Assembly: GCF_029522115.1 (NCBI RefSeq)
Contig: NZ_JAKWFK010000009.1
Span: 236,217-300,216 of the forward strand
DNA: 64,000 bases
Direction of reading: 5' to 3'
Source: Trinickia sp. Y13
GTDB taxonomy: Bacteria; Pseudomonadota; Gammaproteobacteria; Burkholderiales; Burkholderiaceae
The translations under genes and the position numbers were made by a program. Shown one piece after another: positions 8,779 to 15,655 of the stretch (positions are counted from its first letter, which is position 1; every line of letters begins with the position of its first letter). The notes under the pieces were generated by a model. The model made no database searches and was not told the origin of the DNA. It saw nothing but the letters and a program-made list of their open reading frames with translations.

Positions 8779-9363
8779 TCAAACCGCCTCTCGCTGCGTC
8801 GCCCACTTGTCGCGCCCGGGCGGATGATAACGGCGCAGTTTGTCGAGCAGCGAAAGCGCGTCGGAATCGATCTGCAAGAGATCCAGATAGGTCTGCTGCA
8901 TGAAGCCTTCGCGCACCGTGTGCTCGAGCATGGTCACGAGCGGGCCGTAGTAGCCCTCGATGTCGTAGAGGCCGATTGCTTTGTGGTGGTAGCCCAGTTG
9001 CGCCCACGTATAGACCTCGAACAACTCTTCGAGCGTGCCCGCGCCGCCGGGCAGCGCGACGAACGCATCGGACAAGTCGGCCATCATGCGTTTGCGCTGA
9101 TGCATATCCGGCACGACGTGCAGTTCGGTCAGCCCGCGATGCCCGACTTCCTTATCGACGAGCAGTTCGGGGATGACGCCGACGACGCGCCCGCCAGCCG
9201 CGAGCACTTCGTCGGCGATCACGCCCATCAGCCCGACACGGCCGCCGCCATATACGAGCGAGCAGCCGGCGGCGACGAGCGCGCGCCCGAACGCTTGCGC
9301 GGCCTGGGTGTAGACGGGTTTGGCCCCGATCGAGGAGCCGCAGTAGACGCAGACCGATTTCAT
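8779..9363 (-). CDS. LOG family nucleoside 5'-monophosphate phosphoribohydrolase
   Basis: 194 residues with the two hallmarks of the LOG (TIGR00730) Rossmann family: YGGGRVGLMG near residue 38 and LPGGAGTLEE near 108. LOG proteins cleave the N-glycosidic bond of purine or cytokinin riboside monophosphates, releasing the base and ribose 5-phosphate. In non-plant-associated bacteria the role is usually nucleotide salvage. The ATG shares a base with the stop of the upstream TetR gene (TGATG at 9361-9365), so the two are translationally coupled and the regulator may control this enzyme. Confidence 0.92.
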   Translation of the reverse strand: MKSVCVYCGSSIGAKPVYTQAAQAFGRALVAAGCSLVYGGGRVGLMGVIADEVLAAGGRVVGVIPELLVDKEVGHRGLTELHVVPDMHQRKRMMADLSDAFVALPGGAGTLEELFEVYTWAQLGYHHKAIGLYDIEGYYGPLVTMLEHTVREGFMQQTYLDLLQIDSDALSLLDKLRRYHPPGRDKWATQREAV

Positions 9364-10079
9364 CAACTGTCCTTCGGGCGGCCGGCCGCGTCGCGCGGCG
9401 GCAGATAGTCGTGGAACTCGCGCTTGGGCAGCTTGCCGGACACGAGATCGTCGAACAACTGACGCGAGCGGCCACGCAGGTAGGGCGCCATGATCGAGAT
9501 CACGTGCACGCTCACCTGATGAAGCTCCGCGCGAATCGCTTCCTGATCGTTGTATTTGCGCGGATGCATGACGAACTGATACGACAGCCAATACGTGGCG
9601 ATCACGCCCATGTTCGTCGCGATGACCTGAATTTCCTCGGGCGTGGCGACCATTTCCTCGTCCGCGACGAGCAATTCGCACATTTCCTGCGCGAAGCGCA
9701 CCTTGTGGCTGATGATTTGCTTGAAGTGCGTCTCGAGCGTGCGATTGCGCGCCAGCAAATCGTTCAGGTCGCGATAGAGGAAACGGTAGGTCCACATGAA
9801 ATCGGCCATGTACTGCAAGTACGACCATGTCTCGTCGATCGTCGGACGATGATCCTCCGGAAACCGCAACCGCTTCTCGATCGCCTGCTCGAACTGGGCG
9901 AAGATGCTGTTGATGATGTCGTCTTTGTTGCGGAAATGGTAGTAGAGATTGCCTGGGCTGATCTCCATTTCCTCCGCGATCGTCGTGGTGGTCACGTTCG
10001 GCTCGCCGATTTCGTTGAATAGCTTCAACGACAGCTCGAGTATCCGTTCGCGGGTGCGGCGGGGAGTTTTGGCTTCCAT
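9363..10079 (-). CDS. TetR family transcriptional regulator
   Basis: 238 residues. The N-terminal 60 residues form a TetR DNA-binding domain: RERILELSLKLFNEIGEPN, then TIAEEMEISPGNLYYHFRNK, the recognition helix and its YYHF signature. The remaining part is an all-helical ligand and dimerisation region rich in aromatic residues (ETWSYLQYMADFMWTYRFLY), suggesting a hydrophobic effector. The ORF runs on upstream, but ATG 10079 begins exactly at the usual short basic tail. The gene overlaps the LOG gene and probably regulates itself and that gene. Confidence 0.9.
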   Translation of the reverse strand: MEAKTPRRTRERILELSLKLFNEIGEPNVTTTTIAEEMEISPGNLYYHFRNKDDIINSIFAQFEQAIEKRLRFPEDHRPTIDETWSYLQYMADFMWTYRFLYRDLNDLLARNRTLETHFKQIISHKVRFAQEMCELLVADEEMVATPEEIQVIATNMGVIATYWLSYQFVMHPRKYNDQEAIRAELHQVSVHVISIMAPYLRGRSRQLFDDLVSGKLPKREFHDYLPPRDAAGRPKDS

Positions 10080-10176
10080 ATCGTCCGGCCCTGTGCTGCC
10101 GGGCACGCGCGGCGCTCGCGCGACGCTGCGTTGCTGCGCCCGGCTCGGTTGGTATCTTCTGCAACTGCGTCGGGCG

Positions 10177-10182
10177 ATTATA
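10177..10182 (-). promoter_or_regulatory. Candidate -10 element for the TetR-LOG pair
   Basis: On the minus strand a perfect TATAAT lies about 98 bp before the TetR start, in the 245-bp gap after dgkA. A TTGACG lies upstream at 23 bp spacing, too far for a standard sigma70 promoter, so only the -10 call is offered. The rest of the gap shows no gene. Confidence 0.4.
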
Positions 10183-10324
10183 AACCGGTCGTTCTCTTCC
10201 TCGAACGTCAAGATGGGGTTTTCGTGGCGTACCCCGCCGGGCGGGTGCCGGCGTCGTCCCGTCGACGCGGTGCCGGCGCGGGCCATAATTCGAGACGCCG
10301 CTGCGGCCGCGCGCGCGGCGCGTG

Positions 10325-10825
10325 CTAGCTGCCGAGCCAGCGTACGGCCAAGGGGCCGACGATGAGCGCCCAAGTCAGCACGCAGGCCGCGAGGGCGACG
10401 GTGACGGCTGCGCTGCCGAGATCTTTCGCGCGGCGCGACAATTCGTGGCGCTCCAGCGAGATGCGATCGATCGCCGCTTCCACGCTCGAATTGAGCAACT
10501 CGACGATGAGAACCAACAGGACCGAGCCGATCAACAGCACGTGGGAGACGGCGTCGACCGGCACGAGCGCGCCGCATGGCACGAGGATGGCGGCGAGCGT
10601 CAGCTCTTGCCGGAACGCGCTTTCTTCGCGAATCGCGACCTGAAACCCGGCCATCGAATTCTTTAGCGCATGCCAGGCGCGGGTGAGGCCTCGGTTGCCT
10701 TTGTAAGGGTTGACTGGTAGCAGCGCGAGCGGATCGTCCGGCGAAAGCGGCTCGTGCGGGACGCCCTCGTGCGGATCGAGTTCGGCGTGCTCGTCGTCGT
10801 GGGTGAGCGGCTCGTCGCGTTTCAT
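10325..10825 (-). CDS. dgkA: Diacylglycerol kinase, prokaryotic DgkA family
   Basis: 166 residues. The C-terminal 120 residues match the small trimeric DgkA: a surface helix with EESAFRQE, a second membrane helix with VELLNSSVEAAIDR, the catalytic and ATP-binding signature, and a third helix at the end. It phosphorylates diacylglycerol to phosphatidic acid at the inner membrane, recycling lipid from envelope synthesis. An acidic, His-containing N-terminal extension of about 40 residues is absent from the E. coli enzyme. Its ATG overlaps the stop of the GT4 gene (ATGA at 10822-10825). Confidence 0.93.
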   Translation of the reverse strand: MKRDEPLTHDDEHAELDPHEGVPHEPLSPDDPLALLPVNPYKGNRGLTRAWHALKNSMAGFQVAIREESAFRQELTLAAILVPCGALVPVDAVSHVLLIGSVLLVLIVELLNSSVEAAIDRISLERHELSRRAKDLGSAAVTVALAACVLTWALIVGPLAVRWLGS

Positions 10826-11853
10826 GCCGCGGCGCTTTCCTCGCGCTCGGCGTCGCGCGCGAGCGGTTTCAAATGAGCGGCGAATTGCGCGGAGGCGGCC
10901 TGCCACGAGAAGCGCTCGGCCCACGCGCGCGCATCGGCTCGATCGATCTTGAGCGCATCGAGGCAGGCCTCGCGCAGGTCCTCGTTCATCGCGCCGGCAT
11001 TGCCCCCGGCGAGCACGTCGATCGGCCCGGTGACGGGATAGGCCGCGACAGGCGTGCCGCAGGCGAGCGCCTCGAGCAACACAAGCCCGAACGTATCGGT
11101 GCGGCTCGGAAACACGAAGACGTCGGCGGCCGCATAGACCTTCGCCAGCTCGGCTTGAGTCAGCACGCCCAGGTAATTGACTTGCGGGTAGCGCGACTTC
11201 AATTCGGCTAGCGCCGGCCCTTCACCGGCGACCCACTTCGAGCCCGGCAAATCGAGCTCGAGAAACGCTTCGACGTTCTTTTCGATGGCGACGCGGCCGA
11301 CGTACAAAAAGATCGGGCGCGCGGTATTGAGCACCTTCGAATCCATCGGATGAAAGATCTCGAGATCGACGCCGCGCGTCCACAGGACGACGTTGTCGAA
11401 ACCGTGTCGTTCGAGGTCGCTCTTCACCACGGGCGTCGGCGCCATCACGGCGCGCGAAGGCGCGTGGAACCAGTGCAAGAAACGGTAGGTGACCGACGTC
11501 GGAATGCCGAAGCGCGCCTGCACGTATTCGGGAAAGCGGGTGTGATACGCGGTCGTGAACGGCAGGCCGTGGCGCAACGCGTACGCGCGCGCGGCGATCC
11601 CGAGCGGACCCTCGGTGGCGATATGCAGCGCATCGGGTGCGAACTCGTCGATGCGCGCATGCACGCGCCGTCGCGGCAGTAGCGAAAGCCGGATCTCCGG
11701 GTAGGTGGGGCAGGGGATGGTGCGGAATTCGAGCGGCGTCATCAGCTCGACGCGATGCCCGAGCGCGGTCAGCTCGCGCGTCGTGTTCTTCAGCGTGCGC
11801 ACGACGCCGTTGACCTGCGGTTCCCAGGCATCGGTGACGATCATGATTTTCAT
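10822..11853 (-). CDS. GT4-type glycosyltransferase
   Basis: 343 residues of a GT-B fold enzyme. The N-terminus IVTDAWEPQVNGVVRTL is typical of the subgroup that includes plant SQD2-like and mannosyl or glucosyl-diacylglycerol transferases. The C-terminal donor site shows FPSRTDTFGLVLLEALACG, the E-x7-E type signature. It has no signal peptide and should act at the cytosolic membrane face. Overlap with dgkA and proximity to a lipid phosphoesterase gene point to glycolipid synthesis. The acceptor is an inference from context only. Confidence 0.88.
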   Translation of the reverse strand: MKIMIVTDAWEPQVNGVVRTLKNTTRELTALGHRVELMTPLEFRTIPCPTYPEIRLSLLPRRRVHARIDEFAPDALHIATEGPLGIAARAYALRHGLPFTTAYHTRFPEYVQARFGIPTSVTYRFLHWFHAPSRAVMAPTPVVKSDLERHGFDNVVLWTRGVDLEIFHPMDSKVLNTARPIFLYVGRVAIEKNVEAFLELDLPGSKWVAGEGPALAELKSRYPQVNYLGVLTQAELAKVYAAADVFVFPSRTDTFGLVLLEALACGTPVAAYPVTGPIDVLAGGNAGAMNEDLREACLDALKIDRADARAWAERFSWQAASAQFAAHLKPLARDAEREESAAA

Positions 11854-11885
11854 GCGGTCGGATCCGTGTCGATGAGCGTAAGGCG

Positions 11886-12893
11886 CTAAGCCGTTGCCTT
11901 GGCTTTACGCGGGGTGGCGGCCGGCGAGCGCATGACGGTCCAATAAAGGACCTTGAGCTCGCCGTCGAGCGTTTCGACGAGCGCCGATAGACTCTCGACC
12001 CAGTCGCCGTCGTTGCAGTACAGCAGGCCGTCCACATCGCGAATCTCGGCCTTGTGGATATGGCCGCAGACCACGCCGTCGCAGCCGCGCCGGCGCGCTT
12101 CCTCGACCATCACGTGTTCGAACGAGGAAATGAAGTTGACGGCGTTCTTGACCTGATGCTTCAGGTATTGCGACAGCGACCAGTAGTGCAGGCCGAGCCG
12201 GCTGCGCAGCCGGTTGAACCAGCGGTTCAGGATCAGAATCGCCGTGTAGGCCGTGTCGCCCAAATAAGCGAGCCACTTCGCGTGTTGGATCACGCCGTCG
12301 AACAAATCGCCGTGGACGATCCAAAGGCGCTTGCCGAGCAGCGTCGTATGAAACGCTTCGCCGCGCACGTGGATGTCGCCGAAGGCGAGATCGCAGAACT
12401 GCCGCGCGCCTTCGTCATGGTTGCCGGGGATATAGATGACTTGTGTGCCCTTGCGCGCTTTGCGCAGGATCTTCTGCACGACGTCGTTGTGCGCCTGCGG
12501 CCAGTACCAGCCTTTCTTGAGTTGCCAGCCGTCGATGATGTCGCCGACGAGGTACAGATACTCCGACTCGTTGTGCCGCAGAAAATCGAGCAGATACGGC
12601 GCTTGGCAGCCGCTCGACCCGAGATGGATGTCGGAGAGCCAAATCGTGCGGTAACGCAGGGGCTCGCCGGCCCCGTCGTCGTGTTGATGGCCGGCTGCAT
12701 CGAGCGTCGCGGCGCCGGCGGGTAGCGCGGGGCCGCTGCTTTGCGCCGGGGGTTGGAAAGGGACGGAATCGACGCTGGCGCCGAGTTGCCTAAGGAGGGA
12801 AGTCGCGGACGTCTCGCGGTCCATGGCTTCTCGCGTCGAGTTGAACATGACGCCCATTGCGCCATGTGCGCGTGACTGCAACATGACAGTCAC
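11886..12893 (-). CDS. LpxH-like metallophosphoesterase
   Basis: 335 residues from the first ATG. The calcineurin-type metal motifs are complete: LSDIHLG (DxH), LVGDIIDGW (GDxxD), IPGNHDE (GNHD), VHGD and CGHIHKAE (GHxH). The closest named family is UDP-2,3-diacylglucosamine diphosphatase (LpxH and its relatives), which releases lipid X in lipid A synthesis. Many such relatives have other lipid substrates. The first 75 residues are low-complexity, and ATGs at 12848 and 12824 are alternative starts with no strong ribosome binding site for any. It lies 32 bp before the GT4 gene on the same strand. Confidence 0.86.
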   Translation of the reverse strand: MTVMLQSRAHGAMGVMFNSTREAMDRETSATSLLRQLGASVDSVPFQPPAQSSGPALPAGAATLDAAGHQHDDGAGEPLRYRTIWLSDIHLGSSGCQAPYLLDFLRHNESEYLYLVGDIIDGWQLKKGWYWPQAHNDVVQKILRKARKGTQVIYIPGNHDEGARQFCDLAFGDIHVRGEAFHTTLLGKRLWIVHGDLFDGVIQHAKWLAYLGDTAYTAILILNRWFNRLRSRLGLHYWSLSQYLKHQVKNAVNFISSFEHVMVEEARRRGCDGVVCGHIHKAEIRDVDGLLYCNDGDWVESLSALVETLDGELKVLYWTVMRSPAATPRKAKATA

Positions 12894-12954
12894 GAGAACT
12901 TCGTATTACGACGGCGTTCGGAGAGGGGGCGAGAAGGGCGGCGCCCGGCGGCGG

Positions 12955-13494
12955 TCAGCTGCGCGCGAAGATCAGGCGCGTGCCCGCGAGCCGGTCGTGC
13001 GGGAACTGCCGCGCCGGGTCGAGCCGGGCGGCGGCGGCCCACAGCACGAACCAGGCGGCCGCCGCGGCCAGCGTGCCGGGCACGGAGACATGAAAGAGCG
13101 GATGCAGCGCGAGCGGTGGCAGGAACCAGAGCCAGGTGGCGAAATAGCGGACGAGCGCGCGGCCCAAAGTGGGCGGCTGGCCGCTGTGCGCGGCGACGAG
13201 CTTGAGCTGCCAGGTCTTCATCGGCAGCGTCTGGCCGCCGCGGGTCCAGCACCAGACGAAATACACGCCGACGACGAACGCGATCCAGGCTGCGAGCAAG
13301 TTGTGATGCGTGAGGCCGTTGCGTTGTTGCGTCAGCGTGCCGAACAGATAGCCAGCGAAAAACACGATGCCGAACAGCAACACGCCCTCGTAGGCGAGCG
13401 CGGCCAGCCGCCGCCGGATCGTTGGCGCACCGGCGGATGCGGCGGACGGCACGGCTTGTATCGAGCTTGGCGGGTTCGGTGCTTGAGCGGACAT
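12955..13494 (-). CDS. RDD family membrane protein
   Basis: 179 residues. After a 25-residue polar N-terminus there are hydrophobic segments near 33-52, 68-86 and 140-155, and the RDD domain's arginine-bearing opening IRRRLAALAYEG. RDD proteins are small inner-membrane proteins of largely unknown role. It lies 23 bp after the DUF3106 gene and is the last member of the sigma factor module. I chose ATG 13494 because the upstream frame runs through the DUF3106 gene. Confidence 0.87.
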   Translation of the reverse strand: MSAQAPNPPSSIQAVPSAASAGAPTIRRRLAALAYEGVLLFGIVFFAGYLFGTLTQQRNGLTHHNLLAAWIAFVVGVYFVWCWTRGGQTLPMKTWQLKLVAAHSGQPPTLGRALVRYFATWLWFLPPLALHPLFHVSVPGTLAAAAAWFVLWAAAARLDPARQFPHDRLAGTRLIFARS

Positions 13495-13517
13495 GTCGAG
13501 CTTTCGCCGGCCGGCGC

Positions 13518-14282
13518 TTACGCGCCGCGGAAGATGGAGGGGGCGTCCGACGGCGACATCGGCGTCGGCGGCACGGGCACCGTCGGGTTGATGGCGCCGG
13601 ATGCGCCCGAGGCCGACGCCGGCGGCGCGGTAGCGGCGCTCGTGTCGCTCGTGGCGGAGGCGACGGAAGCGCCACTCGCGCCCGGTGGCGGGTTCACGAG
13701 CCGGCTCAAGCCACGAATCTCGCTGCGCTGGCCCGAAGGCGGCGCGCTTACGACCGTAGGCCGGCGCTTGCGCCCGATCGCGGCAAGTTTCGCCTTCTGT
13801 TCGGGCGAGAGTGCCTGATACGCCTGCCAGGCCTTTTGCCGAGCTTGCGACGGCAACGCTTTGGACACTTGGTAGTTCTCGCGCGCGACGCGCCGCTGGT
13901 CGGGCGTCATGCGCACCCATTCGGCCATGCGTTCGTGCAGTCTTTTCTGCGCCTCAGGCGACATCTTCGCGAAACGCGACGCGATCTTGATCCATTTTCG
14001 CTTGCGTTCGTCGCTGAAATTGTCCCATTCCGCCGCGAACGGCGCGAGCGCGGCATGTTGGGCGTCGGTTAGGTGCGCCCACGAGAGCGGGTTGTTATCG
14101 ATGACGAGCGGGGGGAATGCGACGACGGACAGCGGCGCGGGCGAGGGCAATGCGTTGCTGTGAGCGCCCGCCGCCTGCGGCGCGTTCGGGCGTTCGAAGA
14201 ATCGAGGGTAGGTGGCCGCGAACGCGACCGCGGCCGCGATCGTGCATCCGAACAAAACAGCCAAACCGTGCTTGTAGCTCAC
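13518..14282 (-). CDS. DUF3106 domain protein, membrane-anchored
   Basis: 254 residues. An N-terminal hydrophobic helix (HGLAVLFGCTIAAAVAFAAT) is followed by a Pro/Ala-rich linker. A basic, helical region around 70-150 carries short W-x4-F and P-E-x3 repeats (LSPEQKAKLAAIG, MSPEAQKRLHERM), which I recognise as DUF3106. The C-terminal 90 residues are Ala/Ser/Pro-rich and of low complexity. The repeat style resembles the CpxP/Spy or zinc-resistance sensor class of periplasmic helical proteins, which is only a loose analogy. It sits between DUF3619 and RDD genes. Confidence 0.85.
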   Translation of the reverse strand: MSYKHGLAVLFGCTIAAAVAFAATYPRFFERPNAPQAAGAHSNALPSPAPLSVVAFPPLVIDNNPLSWAHLTDAQHAALAPFAAEWDNFSDERKRKWIKIASRFAKMSPEAQKRLHERMAEWVRMTPDQRRVARENYQVSKALPSQARQKAWQAYQALSPEQKAKLAAIGRKRRPTVVSAPPSGQRSEIRGLSRLVNPPPGASGASVASATSDTSAATAPPASASGASGAINPTVPVPPTPMSPSDAPSIFRGA

Positions 14283-14303
14283 CCGATCGATCTCCCGCTC
14301 CCG

Positions 14304-14729
14304 TTAGCGCGCACGCGACAAATACGCGTTGAAGCCGTGATCGAGGTACGCATTGAGCGGCAAATCGTCGCTGAGCATCGCGGCATCGATGTCGGCCAGT
14401 TCCGCGGCGCGTTGGGCATTCTCCCAGTACGCGATGAGCGCAATGCCCCCAAGCAGCGCGACGACGGGCCAGGCCCGCAGGAGACGGCCGAGCGGCGACG
14501 GGCGGCGCGAAGGAGCGGGGCGGGGCGCATCGAGCGCCGCCCCGGCAGGGGCGAGCACCGGCACGAAGGCCGGCGCGGCGACGGTTTCGGGCTTCTTGCG
14601 TGCGAGGGCGAGGCGGCGCGCGCCGGCAAGCCGGTCGAGCGTCGCGTCGGGCAATCCGGCCGCGCTTTCGTCGAGCGCGCGGCGAATCTTGCCCGCGAAC
14701 TCGACTTCTTTATCGGGAGCGGAGCTCAT
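14304..14729 (-). CDS. DUF3619 family protein, possible membrane anti-sigma partner
   Basis: 141 residues, recognised as DUF3619. A cytosolic N-terminal helix (EFAGKIRRALDESAAGLP) precedes a Pro/Ala linker, one transmembrane segment (WPVVALLGGIALIAYW) and a short periplasmic tail ending in a repeated NAYLxxG pattern. This is the layout of a single-pass anti-sigma factor. The ATG overlaps the sigma factor stop by 4 bp (14726-14729), strengthening that reading. Binding to the sigma factor is an inference, not shown by a recognisable zinc (ZAS) motif, which is absent. Confidence 0.83.
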   Translation of the reverse strand: MSSAPDKEVEFAGKIRRALDESAAGLPDATLDRLAGARRLALARKKPETVAAPAFVPVLAPAGAALDAPRPAPSRRPSPLGRLLRAWPVVALLGGIALIAYWENAQRAAELADIDAAMLSDDLPLNAYLDHGFNAYLSRAR

Positions 14730-15289
14730 AGCGTAATTCCTTTGGCCTTGAGCGCGGCCGCCAGCGTGTGCGTCGCTCGAGAGCAGTGCGTTTTTACGCT
14801 GCCCTCGGAGCAGCCCATCGCGGCGGCGGTCTCGGCGACATCCATATCTTCCCAATAACGCATGAGAAACGCCTCCCGTTGACGCGCCGGCAATTTTTGG
14901 ATTTCCCCGTCGATCAGGTTGAGCACTTGTTCGCGCTCGAGCTTTTGCTCGCTGCTCTGGCCGGCGCTCGATCCTTCCTCGGCCGCGATCGTCTCCAGCG
15001 GATCGAACTCCTCGTCCTCGCCGCTGCCGAGCGACGAAAACAGGCTCACCCACGTGTTGCGCACTTTCTGGCGGCGAAAAAAGTCGTGCATCACATTCTG
15101 CAAGATACGCTGAAATAGCAGCGGAAGCTCGGCAGCGGGGCGATCGCCGTATTTTTCGGCGAGTTTGATCATCGCGTCCTGGACGATGTCGAGGGCGGCA
15201 TCGTCGTCGCGCACGGCGTAGACGGTGTGCTTGAACGCGCGCCTTTCGGCGCCCGCCAGAAAATCGGCGAGTTCCTTGTCTGATGCCAT
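14726..15289 (-). CDS. ECF-type RNA polymerase sigma factor
   Basis: 187 residues. Region 2 is near 10-75, with AALDIVQDAMIKLAEKYGD and the LFQRILQNVMHDFFRRQK helix. Region 4 is near 125-180, with LPARQREAFLMRYWEDM and ETAAAMGCSEGSVKTHCSRA, the DNA-binding helix-turn-helix. The linker between them is acidic and Ser-rich (GSGEDEEFDPLE). It heads a four-gene unit with DUF3619, DUF3106 and RDD genes. The frame is open far upstream, but ATG 15289 is where homologues start. No strong ribosome binding site is visible. Confidence 0.92.
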   Translation of the reverse strand: MASDKELADFLAGAERRAFKHTVYAVRDDDAALDIVQDAMIKLAEKYGDRPAAELPLLFQRILQNVMHDFFRRQKVRNTWVSLFSSLGSGEDEEFDPLETIAAEEGSSAGQSSEQKLEREQVLNLIDGEIQKLPARQREAFLMRYWEDMDVAETAAAMGCSEGSVKTHCSRATHTLAAALKAKGITL

Positions 15290-15655
15290 CCGAGGGGGCG
15301 GCGTGAAATTTCCGCCAGGGCCGTGATCGATTGAAAAAATGTCGTAAAACCCGCGGATGCTAGCAAATTTTCGAGATAGTGGGGATGAATCCGGCCTCGA
15401 TTGGCGCTCGGCGCGTTGTATTCGAGCGGAAAACGACGAGTCTGGGGGCGCAACGGGCGATAGGGGTCCGTTGCAATTTTGCTTGACCGAAAGGCGCACA
15501 ACCGATAAGGTTTCCGGTTCGCAACATAAGTGACTTGTCTCTTTTTGGGCGGGCCCATGAGGCTCGCTCGTCAAAGTGGACGCGCCGCTTGAACCCGAGC
15601 CACAAGCCCGGCAGAGAGCACCCGATCAATTTTTTGCCGAAAATTCGAAAGGTGA
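15290..15655. other. Divergent intergenic region between sigma factor and ilvI
   Basis: This 366-bp gap separates a minus-strand sigma gene from plus-strand ilvI. It holds a candidate ilvI promoter (separate entry). A nested inverted repeat also lies near 15550-15610, with outer arms CGGGC/GCCCG and inner arms GGCTCG/CGAGCC, followed about 20 nt later by a short T-run. I found no branched-chain-rich leader peptide; a 33-codon frame from ATG 15385 is not enriched for Ile, Leu or Val. Confidence 0.6.
15483..15511 (+). promoter_or_regulatory. Candidate sigma70 promoter for ilvIHC
   Basis: TTGACC, a 17-bp spacer and TAAGGT. The -35 matches consensus at 5 of 6 bases and the -10 at 3 of 6. It would give a 5' untranslated region of about 135 nt before ilvI. 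Confidence 0.4.

Noticed and set aside
15385..15486. A 33-codon frame upstream of ilvI as a possible ilv leader peptide
   Set aside because: It is not enriched for Ile, Leu or Val codons, and the predicted promoter lies within or after it rather than before it.
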